In this document: in pieces, positions 24,366 to 33,155 of the stretch
Numbering within the stretch: position 1 is the stretch's first letter
Layout: each line of letters opens with the position of its first letter
Source of the DNA: an uncultured Ruminococcus sp.
Lineage (GTDB): Bacteria; Bacillota; Clostridia; Oscillospirales; Acutalibacteraceae
DNA length: 64,000 nucleotides
Direction: 5' to 3'
Assembly: GCA_902776975.1 (NCBI GenBank)
Contig: CACYSI010000013.1
Coordinates: forward strand, 1-64,000
Notes under the pieces: generated by a model
What the model was told of the DNA's origin: nothing
Database searches by the model: none
The model's input: the letters and a program-made list of their open reading frames with translations, nothing else
Position numbers and translations under genes: made by a program

Positions 24366-25019
24366 ATGAAAAACTATGATTATATATTATTCGATCTCGA
24401 CGGCACCCTTACCGAGAGCGCCGCGGGCGTGCGTCTGTCCATAGAGCACACCATGGACGCGCTCGGGCTTAGCTGTCCCGATCTGTCCGACTATACATTA
24501 TATATAGGGCCGCCGCTCGAAGATACCTTCCGCGGCATGTGCGCCGTGCCCGAGGAGCTGGTTCAGACCGCTATGCAGACCTACCGCGATCACTATGATG
24601 TGGTCGGCATCAAGAACAACGGCGTTTATGACGGTGTGTTCGAGCTGCTCGACAGCCTGCGTGAGCTCGGCTGTAAGCTCGCTATATGCACATCTAAGAA
24701 CGAGCCTGTAGCGGTGAGGGTCTGCGATACCTTCGGTCTGACGGCGCATATCGACGCTGTCTGCGGCTCTACTCCCGACGGTTCCCTAAAGGCTAAGGCA
24801 GATCTCATCCCTTACGCCTTGCGTACTCTCGGCTGTTCAGACAAGCACAGAGCCGTTATGATAGGAGATACGCACTTCGACGCCGACGGAGCGAGGCTCG
24901 CGGGCGTCGATTTCATCGGCGTGACCTACGGCTACGGTACGCGCGCAAGCATGGAGAACGCGGGCGCCGCTGTATTCGCCGCATCTCCCGACGAGATACT
25001 CACACTTATCAAACATTAA
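24366..25019 (+). CDS. HAD family hydrolase (phosphoglycolate phosphatase-like)
   Basis: A 217-residue haloacid dehalogenase-type phosphatase. The start at 24366 is preferred over upstream TTG and ATG codons because the promoter -10 box overlaps them. Motif I is ILFDLDGTLTES (both Asp), motif II ICTSKNEP, the Lys is in SLKAKADLIPYAL and motif III is VMIGDTHFDADGARLAG. The cap between motifs I and II (about 80 residues) is of the C1 helical kind. Substrate probably a small phosphorylated metabolite. The next gene is 36 bp downstream. Confidence 0.9.
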   Translation: MKNYDYILFDLDGTLTESAAGVRLSIEHTMDALGLSCPDLSDYTLYIGPPLEDTFRGMCAVPEELVQTAMQTYRDHYDVVGIKNNGVYDGVFELLDSLRELGCKLAICTSKNEPVAVRVCDTFGLTAHIDAVCGSTPDGSLKAKADLIPYALRTLGCSDKHRAVMIGDTHFDADGARLAGVDFIGVTYGYGTRASMENAGAAVFAASPDEILTLIKH

Positions 25020-25055
25020 TCGCCGATAGTCCGAATATAATATACGGGTGATGTT

Positions 25056-25508
25056 ATGTTCGGCTCAGTTCGGTTCAAAAATATCCGTCTTACGGTATTT
25101 TCTCTCATATGCGCAGCTGTATTTATCGCGGTATGCCTGATCGCTCTCAAGGCGGGAGCGCCCGATACCGTGTCCGTAGGCTCGGATGACTATTCGCTTT
25201 CTGTCGCCGACGAAGCGGATATCTCGGCGTTCATTTCCGTATGCGGCTATGATGATGCCGATTTGATCTCCGATACCGATAGCACGGTGCCTAAGCACTG
25301 GAACACGGCATACACGGCTTACAATGACCTGCAGCTCGCTCAGGGTTTTGATCTGACCCCGTATAAGGGCAAGTCCGCTCGGGAGCTGGTGTTTTCACTC
25401 TCCGACAGCCCTGAGCGCCTTTATCTTTTGCTTTGTGATGATAAGATCATAGCGGCGCATATTTGCTCACATGACGGCAGCTCAGTCAGACCGCTTATCT
25501 CAGATTAG
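25056..25508 (+). CDS. Membrane-anchored DUF4830 protein
   Basis: A 150-residue protein with one N-terminal membrane helix (about 12-32) and an outside domain. DISAFISVCGYDD, TVPKHWNTAYTAYNDLQLAQGFDLTPYKGKSA and LLLCDDKIIAAHICS match the pattern of DUF4830 (a Trp/Tyr-rich motif ahead of LQxxQGFDLxxYKGK). Function unknown. It lies between the HAD and RsuA genes on the same strand with gaps of 36 and 32 bp, so they may be one transcript. Confidence 0.75.
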   Translation: MFGSVRFKNIRLTVFSLICAAVFIAVCLIALKAGAPDTVSVGSDDYSLSVADEADISAFISVCGYDDADLISDTDSTVPKHWNTAYTAYNDLQLAQGFDLTPYKGKSARELVFSLSDSPERLYLLLCDDKIIAAHICSHDGSSVRPLISD

Positions 25509-25540
25509 CTTAAAGACAAATCCACCGAAAGGTTTAATGT

Positions 25541-26245
25541 ATGAAAGAACGACTGGACAAGTTCATAGCCACTCAGACGGCTCTCAGCCGCAAGGAGGTC
25601 CGGCGCGCCGTTAAGGACAAGCGCGTCACGCTCAACGGCTCCGCGGTAAAGTCCGCCGATGTCAAGATAGACGCTCAGTCTGATTCCGTAGCCCTCGACG
25701 GCGCTGTGATAACATATAAAGAGCATGTTTATTATATGCTCAACAAGCCTTCGGGCGTAGTCAGCGCCACCGAGGACAGGGCAGAGAAGACAGTTATAGA
25801 TATCCTGCCTTCCGAGCTCAGGCGAGCGGGGCTTTTCCCTGCCGGCAGACTTGACAAGGACACTACGGGTTTGCTCATCATCACCGACGACGGCGATTAC
25901 GCCCACCGTATGCTATCGCCTGATAAACATGTAGTCAAGAGCTACACGGCGACTCTCGATAAAGAGCCGCAGGCTGATATAGTCACCGCTTTCGCTCGCG
26001 GCGTCACGCTCGCGGACGGCACCGTCTGCAAAAGCGCCGAGGCGAGGCTTACCGGAGGCTTTGATGTTTCGGTCGAGATATCCGAGGGCAAGTATCATCA
26101 GGTCAAGCGTATGTTCGCGGCTCTCGGCTATCATGTCGAGGCTTTGAGGCGTGTTCGCATAGGCGCTCTCGGGTTGGATGAGAGCCTCAGAGAGGGCGAT
26201 TTTCGTGAACTGAGTCCCGACGAGGCTATGGCTGTTTTCGGCTGA
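25541..26245 (+). CDS. 16S rRNA pseudouridine synthase, RsuA family
   Basis: A 234-residue RNA-modifying enzyme. An S4 RNA-binding domain (ERLDKFIATQTALSRKEVRRAV) is followed by the catalytic domain: YYMLNKPSGVVS and PAGRLDKDTTGLLIITDDG, with the catalytic Asp in GRLDKDT. EISEGKYHQVKRMFAALG and VEALRRVRIGAL complete the family signature. The RsuA subgroup usually modifies U516 of 16S rRNA; this target is inferred by family. Confidence 0.9.
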   Translation: MKERLDKFIATQTALSRKEVRRAVKDKRVTLNGSAVKSADVKIDAQSDSVALDGAVITYKEHVYYMLNKPSGVVSATEDRAEKTVIDILPSELRRAGLFPAGRLDKDTTGLLIITDDGDYAHRMLSPDKHVVKSYTATLDKEPQADIVTAFARGVTLADGTVCKSAEARLTGGFDVSVEISEGKYHQVKRMFAALGYHVEALRRVRIGALGLDESLREGDFRELSPDEAMAVFG

Positions 26246-26557
26246 CCGGGTATTTTATCTTCTTGCGCCGGTGTTTGGCGCGCTGTTATTAACAAAATCT
26301 ACAAAAACTAAGCCATTTAGCTGATATATATGCAAAATCCTTGTAAAAATCGCACAATTACAGGGCGTATATTTTTTACTTATCGGAATAATGACTAAAT
26401 TCTGAGCCAAATATTTAGTGAAAAAATATGTGGAACTGTCCGAAGAATTGTGCTATATTATACCTGTACACTTATTACAAGTGCGTAAAGCATGTTCGTT
26501 TAGTTTTTGCTGCACTTCTTAGGCGTGCAGATTTGGATTATAATGGAGGTTTTTTTA
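26246..26557 (+). promoter_or_regulatory. 312-bp AT-rich control region before the sugar ABC ATPase gene
   Basis: No gene is seen. It holds a weak hairpin (GCGCC/GGCGC near 26263-26279), a plausible promoter TGGAAC (26431-26436), 17 bp, TATATT (26454-26459), and directly downstream the dyad CACTT-ATTAC-AAGTG (26469-26483), placed as an operator would be. The leader from about 26465 to the ATG is roughly 90 nt. Confidence 0.5.
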
Positions 26558-27676
26558 ATGGCTAATGTATCACTGCGACACATTTACAAAATCTATGACG
26601 GCGGCGTAGTCGCCGTAACCGACTTTAACCTCGAGATCGAAGATAAGGAATTTATCATTCTGGTCGGTCCCTCTGGTTGCGGTAAGTCCACTACCCTGCG
26701 TATGGTCGCGGGTCTTGAGGATATCTCCAAGGGCGAGCTGTACATCGGCGACAAGCTCTGCAACGACGTAGCTCCCAAAGAGAGAGATATCGCGATGGTT
26801 TTCCAGAACTACGCTCTGTATCCTCATATGACAGTCTATGACAACATGGCATTCGGTCTTAAGCTCCGCAAGATGCCTAAGGAAGAGATCAAGCGCCGCG
26901 TAGGCGAGGCTGCCCGCATCCTCGGTATCGAGCAGTATCTTGACAGAAAGCCTAAGGCTCTGTCCGGCGGTCAGAGACAGCGTGTCGCGCTGGGCCGCGC
27001 TATCGTCCGTGATCCTAAGGTATTCCTGCTTGACGAGCCGCTCTCGAACCTCGACGCTAAGCTCCGCGCTAACATGAGAACCGAGATCTCCAAGCTCTAT
27101 CAGAAGCTCGGCACCACATTCATCTACGTTACACATGACCAGACAGAGGCTATGACAATGGGTACCCGTATCGTCGTTATGAAGGACGGCTTCATCCAGC
27201 AGGTCGACACACCTCAGCATCTGTATGATCTGCCCTGCAACGAGTTCGTAGCGGGCTTCATCGGCTCTCCGCAGATGAACTTCCTCGACGCCGTACTGGT
27301 CAAGGAGAACGGCAAGTTCGCCCTCAAGTTTGACGAGTACACTGTTGTTCTGCCCGACAGCAAGAACAAGAACGGCGTTCTCGAGCCTTATGTAGGCAAA
27401 GAGGTTCGCTTCGGTATCCGTCCCGAGCACGTTCACGATGAGCCCGAGTTCCTCGAGAAGTGCGAAGGCCGCAACGGCGTTATCAACGCTAACGTTATCG
27501 TTACCGAGCTTATGGGCGCAGAGATCTATCTGTACATAAACATCGGCGGCACTCAGGTCACCGCTCGTGTCGAGCCCACATCTAAGGCTAAGCCCGGCGA
27601 TTATATCGACGTTGCTTTCGATCTCGAGAAGATCCACATCTTCGACAAAGAGACCGAGATGACCATCACTAACTGA
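26558..27676 (+). CDS. Sugar ABC transporter ATPase, UgpC/MsmX type
   Basis: A 372-residue ATP-binding subunit of carbohydrate uptake ABC transporters. The start at 26558 has GGAGG upstream. Walker A GPSGCGKST, Q loop MVFQNYALYPHMTV, signature LSGGQRQRVALGRAI, Walker B VFLLDEPLSNLDA and the H loop YVTHDQ are all present, followed by the about 130-residue C-terminal regulatory OB-type (TOBE) region (FGIRPEHVHDEP, LMGAEIYLYINIGG). No permease or binding-protein gene is adjacent, which matches the shared multi-transporter ATPase MsmX/MsmK of Firmicutes. It has its own promoter and terminator. Confidence 0.93.
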   Translation: MANVSLRHIYKIYDGGVVAVTDFNLEIEDKEFIILVGPSGCGKSTTLRMVAGLEDISKGELYIGDKLCNDVAPKERDIAMVFQNYALYPHMTVYDNMAFGLKLRKMPKEEIKRRVGEAARILGIEQYLDRKPKALSGGQRQRVALGRAIVRDPKVFLLDEPLSNLDAKLRANMRTEISKLYQKLGTTFIYVTHDQTEAMTMGTRIVVMKDGFIQQVDTPQHLYDLPCNEFVAGFIGSPQMNFLDAVLVKENGKFALKFDEYTVVLPDSKNKNGVLEPYVGKEVRFGIRPEHVHDEPEFLEKCEGRNGVINANVIVTELMGAEIYLYINIGGTQVTARVEPTSKAKPGDYIDVAFDLEKIHIFDKETEMTITN

Positions 27677-27693
27677 TAATATTCAGGCTTTCC

Positions 27694-27722
27694 GCCCGCT
27701 GTGATCTCACAGCGGGCTTTTT
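27694..27722 (+). terminator. Terminator after the ABC ATPase gene
   Basis: GCCCGCTGTGA/TCACAGCGGGC hairpin followed by TTTTT. Confidence 0.9.
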
Positions 27723-28156
27723 GCTGTTTTCGGTTTCATTTATGTTCTAACTCTATATCTTGTGTTGTGATATTATTCGACATACAATCGACCTTATTGT
27801 TTACAAAAAGTTTATAAAATTGTAATTTCAGAGCTTTATTTACACTTTAAACTCTGGTATATATATTAGTAAAGTACACCCACTTTCGGGACTTTCGCCC
27901 TCAAAACGTGATAAAAAAGCGTTTTATGTGTCATTTCGGCAGTCATAACGGTACCGAAAAAAGATTACGTTTATGCAATAACTATGAATTGGCAGTGATA
28001 TTTTTGTTAATTCATACGAAAAGAATGCGGTATTTTTTGAAAAAAAGGTTGATTTTTATACCGCTTTTGTGTAAAATGTATATGAGATAGGTGGCTTATT
28101 TAGGTAAATCACCAAATCGTTCGGTATTTTGACTATTTTTTGATACGGAGGTAATT
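27723..28156 (+). promoter_or_regulatory. 434-bp AT-rich region with two promoters before the PucR-like gene
   Basis: No convincing gene: the only open frame (27908-28090) lacks a ribosome site and is AT-driven. Two promoter-like pairs are seen: TTTACA (27839-27844), 17 bp, TATATT (27862-27867); and TTGATT (28049-28054), 17 bp, TAAAAT (28072-28077). The stretch between them can fold (AAAACG/CGTTTT; TTTCGG/CCGAAA), so the upstream promoter would give a structured leader of about 280 nt. Confidence 0.5.
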
Positions 28157-29242
28157 ATGTCTAACAGATTATTTCAGGGCGTGATCCATCAGATGAAGGA
28201 CGCTATTGACAGAACTATCGGTGTTGTGGACGAGACATCGGTCGTTATCGCTTGCTCTGAGCTCGGCAGGATCGGCGAGGTGAACGAGAGTATTACCTCC
28301 GATACGCTTTCCGCCACCGTGCCTTTTGTCATCAACGGTCATACATTCAAGTCGTTCGGCACATCAAACAGATCCGACTATGCCGTTTTTGTACAGGGAA
28401 GCGACGAGATTGCTCAGAAGTACGCTCAGCTCCTTGCTGTTTCGCTCGCGTCGATCAAGCAGTATTATGATGAAAAGTACGATCGCTCCAATTTTATAAA
28501 GAATGTTATCCTCGACAATATCCTGCCCGGAGATATCTATCTCAAGGCGCGCGAGCTGCGCTTCAACAGCGATGTCAGCCGCGTAGTCATGCTGATAAAG
28601 ATCACATCAAAGACGGATGTGTCCGCTTATGATGTTATCCAAAATCTCTTCCCCGATAAGAGCAAGGATTATGTCATCAATATCAACGAGACCGATATCG
28701 CTCTGGTCAAGGAGATCAAGCCCGGTATATCCACCAAGGATCTCGAGAAGCTCGCCGGCTCCATCGTAGACACTCTCAGCACAGAGTTCTATACTCACTG
28801 CGTAGTCGGTATGGGCACCACCGTCACAGGCATCAAGGATCTGGCGCACTCATTCAAAGAGGCTATGGTATCTCTCGAGGTCGGCAAGGTATTCGATACC
28901 GAGCGCACTATCGTCAGCTATGACAACCTCGGTATAGCCCGACTGGTTTATCAGCTGCCCACCAACCTCTGCGATATGTTTCTCAAAGAGGTCTTCAAGC
29001 GCGGCTCCATCGACACTCTCGATCAGGAGACCCTGTTCACTATCCAGAAGTTCTTTGAGAACAACCTCAACGTATCAGAGACCTCCCGTAAGCTCTTTGT
29101 ACACCGCAACACCCTCGTGTACAGACTCGAGAAGATCAAGAAGCTCACGGGTCTCGACCTTCGTGAGTTTGAGGACGCTATCGTGTTCAAGGTAGCCCTC
29201 ATGGTCAAGAAGTACCTCACCTCCAGCCCCACTAAGTATTGA
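28157..29242 (+). CDS. PucR/CdaR-like transcriptional regulator
   Basis: A 361-residue regulator. The C-terminal region LNVSETSRKLFVHRNTLVYRLEKIKKLTGLDLREFEDAIVFKVALM is the PucR-family helix-turn-helix (about 305-350; only this excerpt is named by its key residues SRKLF-HRNTL-YRLEKI). The middle (about 135-260) resembles a GGDEF-like sensor of CdaR proteins (VGMGTTVTGIKDLAHSFKEA). GGAGG precedes the ATG. It sits 104 bp before ftsE; the gap shows no clear terminator, so read-through into ftsEX is possible. The ligand is unknown. Confidence 0.85.
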   Translation: MSNRLFQGVIHQMKDAIDRTIGVVDETSVVIACSELGRIGEVNESITSDTLSATVPFVINGHTFKSFGTSNRSDYAVFVQGSDEIAQKYAQLLAVSLASIKQYYDEKYDRSNFIKNVILDNILPGDIYLKARELRFNSDVSRVVMLIKITSKTDVSAYDVIQNLFPDKSKDYVININETDIALVKEIKPGISTKDLEKLAGSIVDTLSTEFYTHCVVGMGTTVTGIKDLAHSFKEAMVSLEVGKVFDTERTIVSYDNLGIARLVYQLPTNLCDMFLKEVFKRGSIDTLDQETLFTIQKFFENNLNVSETSRKLFVHRNTLVYRLEKIKKLTGLDLREFEDAIVFKVALMVKKYLTSSPTKY

Positions 29243-29346
29243 TAAAAAGAATACCGCAAACGGTTTCTCCGGTGCGTCAATCGTAATTCGTTCGGGAGGA
29301 GCAAGCCCCTCCCCTACAAATATATTGCCAAGTAAAAGGTATAGTT

Positions 29347-30033
29347 ATGATAGAATTCAGAAATGTATCTAAGGTGTACTCCTCAAACGGCGTACACGCT
29401 TTGGACAATGTTAATATCAGTATCGGCAAAGGCGAGTTCGTATTCATCGTCGGCTCTTCGGGTGCCGGTAAAAGTACGTTCCTCAAGCTGATCATGCGCG
29501 AGGAGCTGCCTACCTCCGGCTCGATCATCGTCAACGATATGTATCTCGAGCGCCTGCCGAGGCGCAAGGTGCCGTATCTCAGGCGTACCATGGGCATAGT
29601 CTTTCAGGACTTCCGTCTCATCTCCAAGATGACGGTATATGAGAACGTCGCTTTCGCCATGCGATGCGTAGGTAAGAAAAACGACGCTATCAAAAAGCGC
29701 GTTCCCTACATACTCGATCTTGTGGGTCTTGCCGATAAGGCTCAGGATCATCCCTCCGAGCTTTCGGGCGGTGAGCAGCAGCGTGTGTCGCTCGCTCGCG
29801 CTCTGGTCAACAACCCCGCGCTCATCATAGCCGACGAGCCTACGGGCAACATCGACCCCGAGATGAGCTATGAGATCATCGAGCTGCTCAACGAGATCAA
29901 CAAGCGCGGTACCACAGTGCTTGTAGTTACTCATGAGCATGAGCTGGTAAAGTCCTTCGGTAACAGGGTCATTACTATCGACGACGGCAGAGTTATCTCT
30001 GATTCGGATGATAACAGATTTGTCACGATCTGA
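29347..30033 (+). CDS. ftsE: Cell division ATP-binding protein FtsE
   Basis: A 228-residue ABC ATPase that with FtsX controls peptidoglycan hydrolases at the division site. [26 protein letters not shown] starts the domain; Walker [32 protein letters not shown] (typical FtsE), signature [15 protein letters not shown] and Walker [14 protein letters not shown] are present. It is followed by ftsX after 29 bp and an EnvC-like hydrolase gene. Confidence 0.95.
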   Translation: MIEFRNVSKVYSSNGVHALDNVNISIGKGEFVFIVGSSGAGKSTFLKLIMREELPTSGSIIVNDMYLERLPRRKVPYLRRTMGIVFQDFRLISKMTVYENVAFAMRCVGKKNDAIKKRVPYILDLVGLADKAQDHPSELSGGEQQRVSLARALVNNPALIIADEPTGNIDPEMSYEIIELLNEINKRGTTVLVVTHEHELVKSFGNRVITIDDGRVISDSDDNRFVTI

Positions 30034-30062
30034 TCATCAGACAGAAGAAAGGAGATTTCAGC

Positions 30063-30962
30063 ATGAGTAGTATTGGCTATCTTATCAAAGAAGGCTTCAA
30101 AAACCTGTTCCATAACCGTCTGATGACTCTCGCCTCCATGGGCGTACTGATTTCCTGTCTTGTACTGACAGGCTCGGCGGTCATGCTCACCATCAACGCC
30201 TCCGATATCGTCGATTCTGTCGGAGACACTAACGTGACAAAGGTATTTTTGGACGACAATATGACTAAGCTCGAGGCTGTCTATAAGGGCAAGGAGCTCA
30301 AACAGGTCGAGAACGTAGTCGATGTACAGTTTATAGATAAGGACGAATCCATACAGGCTTACCGCGATCAGCTCGGCGAGGAGGTCTTCGCCAATATGCA
30401 GGGCGACGACAACCCCCTGCCGTATTCGTACAGCATAGTTATGGACGATCTTTCAAAGTATGACGAGACCATCACCCGCATCAAGGCGGTGCCCGGCGTA
30501 GCCTCGGTATCCTCGCACCGCGAGGTAGCCGAAAAGCTCACCAGTCTCTCGTCGTTCATCACCACCATGAGCCTGTGGATCATCCTGGCTCTGGCTGTCA
30601 TTTCGCTGTTTATTATCAGCAACACTATCCGCATGACGATGTTCTCGCATCGTTTTGAGATCAGCATCATGAAGAGCGTGGGCGCTACAAACACCTTTGT
30701 GCGCGTACCCTTTATCATAGAAGGTGTAGTCATAGGTCTGGTATCGGCGCTGATATCCATAGGACTTCTGTTCCTGCTCTCAAACGCCGTCATTTCATTC
30801 GCCAGAAAGATCCTTGACTTCCCGTACACCAACTTTACTCAGGTCATGTGGCCTATGATCGCCGCTTTCTGCGCGGCGGGCGTACTCGTAGGCGCTTTGG
30901 GCAGCGCGGTATCCATCCGCCGCTTCCTGACGCACGAGGGCAACGAGGTCCTCGGCTGGTAA
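30063..30962 (+). CDS. ftsX: Cell division protein FtsX
   Basis: A 299-residue permease-like partner of FtsE with four membrane helices: the first at about 22-45, an extracellular loop (50-165) with FLDDNMTKLEAVYKGKEL and the SYSIVMDDLSKYDE-VPGVASVSS motif, and three C-terminal helices with SNTIRMTMFSHRFEISIMKSVGAT, the conserved FtsX/MacB stretch. The extracellular loop normally recruits and activates an EnvC- or PcsB-type protein, here encoded directly downstream. AAAGGAG precedes the ATG. Confidence 0.95.
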   Translation: MSSIGYLIKEGFKNLFHNRLMTLASMGVLISCLVLTGSAVMLTINASDIVDSVGDTNVTKVFLDDNMTKLEAVYKGKELKQVENVVDVQFIDKDESIQAYRDQLGEEVFANMQGDDNPLPYSYSIVMDDLSKYDETITRIKAVPGVASVSSHREVAEKLTSLSSFITTMSLWIILALAVISLFIISNTIRMTMFSHRFEISIMKSVGATNTFVRVPFIIEGVVIGLVSALISIGLLFLLSNAVISFARKILDFPYTNFTQVMWPMIAAFCAAGVLVGALGSAVSIRRFLTHEGNEVLGW

Positions 30963-31037
30963 AGTTGAATACTGATCCTTTTATCAATGATCGGTATAAC
31001 ACGACTCTACACACTGCTATCAAAAGGAGTGATTCCA

Positions 31038-32312
31038 ATGAAAAAGTTTTTATCCGCTCTGATGGCGGGCGCGATCTTAGTCGCCGGCCTGATATCCGCT
31101 AACGCGGCTACTATCAGCGAGCTTGAGGCTCGTCAGGCTGAGCTTGAGGCGCAGCAGTCACAGTACAAGGCTCAGCTCGAAAAGAGCAACGCCGCTGTTG
31201 CCGAGCAGCAGGGCGAGGTCGACGCTATCGTCGGTCAGGTCGAGTCTGTGACCGAAGAGATCCAGATCGGCTATCAGAAGATCGGTATACTCGACAAGAA
31301 TATTGCCGAGAAGCAGAAGGCGCTTGATGAAAAGAACGCTGAGATAGAAGAGAACATGGACGTCCTTCGTCAGCGTATCAAGACCATCTATATCTCGGGC
31401 GACGTAAGCTCTCTCGAGATCGTCTTAGGCGCTAAGGACTTCAGCGATTTCCTCGATAAGCTGCAGCTTGTGCAGTATGTCAGCAACCATGACGAGCAGC
31501 TTATAAACGACGTCAAGGTGCAGCTCAACGCTATCGCCGAGGAGAAGGCGGCTCTCGAAGCGGACAAAGAGGCTAAGCAGAAGGAGATGTCTTCTCTCGA
31601 GAAGAAGCAGGAAGAGCTCAACACCCTGCTCGAGGAGAATAAAGAGGTGCTCGCAAGCCTGCAGGGCGACGCCGAGCACGCGCAGAAGCAGCTCACACTG
31701 AGCGAAGATCAGCTCAGCGGTCTGAGCGCCGAGATCCAGGAGTATTATCGTCAGCAGCGCGAGGCGTTGGCTGCTCAGAGCAGCTCGTCTTCGAGCGGCA
31801 GCGGCTCCTCAGACAGCGGCTCTTCGGGCGGCGGCAATACTAATACTAACGACAATACATACAGCGATCCGAGCGCGCCTACTCAGGTATCATCAGGCGG
31901 CGGCTGGGTATGGCCGACTCCCAACAGCTACTATATTACATCCCAGTATCATGAGCCCCGCTCCTATGAGTATCACGATGCTATAGATATCGGCGCTTCT
32001 ACAGGTACGCCTATCTACGCCGCCAACTCCGGTACAGTTGTATCATCCAATAACTCCTGCACTCACTCCAACTCAGGCAGCAACTGGTGCAACTGCGGCG
32101 GCGGTTACGGCAACTTTGTATGGATCCTGCATGACAACGGCTACGAGACTATCTACGGTCATATGATCAGCACCACTGTCTATACGGGCCAGACCGTGTC
32201 AGCAGGCGAGCTTATCGGTTATGTCGGCTCTACCGGTTGGTCTACGGGCGCTCATCTGCATTTTGAGCTCCGTATCAACGGCGTAAAGAGCAACCCGATG
32301 AATCTGTATTAA
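31038..32312 (+). CDS. EnvC/PcsB-like murein hydrolase activator with LytM (M23) domain
   Basis: A 424-residue exported protein. The start at 31038 follows AAAGGAG and gives a signal peptide (ending SANA). A long coiled coil (about 25-235: repeated LEARQAELEAQQ, EKQKALDEKNAEIE) is followed by a Ser/Gly linker and a C-terminal M23 domain (about 300-424): YHDAIDIGASTGTPIYA with metal-ligand His and Asp, YGHM and the catalytic HLHFEL. The M23 core contains a Cys-rich insertion (CTHSNSGSNWCNCGGGYGN) seen in clostridial relatives. Unlike E. coli EnvC, the metal ligands appear intact, so it may be an active endopeptidase gated by FtsEX. Confidence 0.9.
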   Translation: MKKFLSALMAGAILVAGLISANAATISELEARQAELEAQQSQYKAQLEKSNAAVAEQQGEVDAIVGQVESVTEEIQIGYQKIGILDKNIAEKQKALDEKNAEIEENMDVLRQRIKTIYISGDVSSLEIVLGAKDFSDFLDKLQLVQYVSNHDEQLINDVKVQLNAIAEEKAALEADKEAKQKEMSSLEKKQEELNTLLEENKEVLASLQGDAEHAQKQLTLSEDQLSGLSAEIQEYYRQQREALAAQSSSSSSGSGSSDSGSSGGGNTNTNDNTYSDPSAPTQVSSGGGWVWPTPNSYYITSQYHEPRSYEYHDAIDIGASTGTPIYAANSGTVVSSNNSCTHSNSGSNWCNCGGGYGNFVWILHDNGYETIYGHMISTTVYTGQTVSAGELIGYVGSTGWSTGAHLHFELRINGVKSNPMNLY

Positions 32313-32326
32313 TGTTATTGTATGTC

Positions 32327-32354
32327 AAAACCGCGTCTTTCCGGCGCGGTTTTA
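32327..32354 (+). terminator. Terminator after the envC-like gene
   Basis: AAAACCGCG/CGCGGTTTT hairpin with a small internal loop, 15 bp past the stop. Confidence 0.7.
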
Positions 32355-32393
32355 CGCATAAATAAAATGAGAGTTATCAAAAGGAGAATTTCT

Positions 32394-32750
32394 ATGATCG
32401 AGAGAAGAAACATCGCATTATGCATTGTCCTCAGTATTGTTACCTGTGGCATCTACGGCATTGTCTGGTTTGTATGGCTTAACGATGATACCAACAAGGT
32501 AGCTGAAGAGCCCAACCCGACTTCCGGCGGTATAGCCTTTTTGCTTACCCTGGTCACCTGCGGCATCTACGGCCTCTACTGGGCTTATAAGCAGGGAGAA
32601 AAGCTCGACGCAGTCGCTGCTAAGAGAGGCTTGCCCAACGGCAACAAGAGCATCATTTATCTGCTGCTCAGCCTTTTCGGTCTCGGTATCATCGCTTACG
32701 CGCTTATGCAGGATGAGCTGAACAAGTATGCCGACAGCGCTGTTCAGTAA
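32394..32750 (+). CDS. DUF4234 small membrane protein
   Basis: A 118-residue membrane protein started at 32394 behind AAAGGAG. It contains two copies of the helix motif TCGIYGIVWF / TCGIYGLYWAYKQGEKL and ends with IIAYALMQDELNKYA, the DUF4234 pattern. Function unknown. The DUF2752 gene follows 12 bp later. Confidence 0.85.
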   Translation: MIERRNIALCIVLSIVTCGIYGIVWFVWLNDDTNKVAEEPNPTSGGIAFLLTLVTCGIYGLYWAYKQGEKLDAVAAKRGLPNGNKSIIYLLLSLFGLGIIAYALMQDELNKYADSAVQ

Positions 32751-32762
32751 TATTCATCTGTA

Positions 32763-33155
32763 ATGCGTGACAGAATAATCAAGCTGTCTAAGCCTGTCGC
32801 CGCTATCGCGGCGATAGGCTTCATATATTTACTGCTTCATGAGCTGACAGGCTTCGCTGTACCTTGTCCCATACATCTGGTCACCGGTTTATACTGTCCC
32901 GGCTGCGGTATCAGCCGTATGTTCTTTTGTCTGTTCAGACTTGATTTCGCGGGCGCCTTTTCGTCTAACTGCGTCATATTCTGTCTGCTGCCCATAGCGA
33001 TCATCGCCGCGGTTTTTCACGCTTACAGATATATCAGATACGGCAGCGGCAGCTTGTATAAGGCAGAGAATATCGCACTGTACGTTATTATCGCCGTTCT
33101 TGTCATTTTCGGCATAGCGCGAAACATCTGGCACGCTGACTGGCTGATCCCGTGA
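32763..33155 (+). CDS. DUF2752 small membrane protein
   Basis: A 130-residue protein with three membrane helices and the DUF2752 signature CPIHLVTGLYCPGCGISRMFFCL (Cys-rich, CPGCG) between helices one and two. Function unknown; often next to DUF4234 genes as here. The ribosome site is poor, so translation may depend on the upstream gene. Confidence 0.85.
   Translation: MRDRIIKLSKPVAAIAAIGFIYLLLHELTGFAVPCPIHLVTGLYCPGCGISRMFFCLFRLDFAGAFSSNCVIFCLLPIAIIAAVFHAYRYIRYGSGSLYKAENIALYVIIAVLVIFGIARNIWHADWLIP

Noticed and set aside
26570..27637. 355-residue open frame antisense to the sugar ABC ATPase gene
   Set aside because: Mirror frame of a well-recognised gene with biased codons; no ribosome site and no recognisable domain.
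27908..28090. 60-residue AT-rich open frame
   Set aside because: No ribosome site, between two promoters, no conserved features; probably leader RNA.
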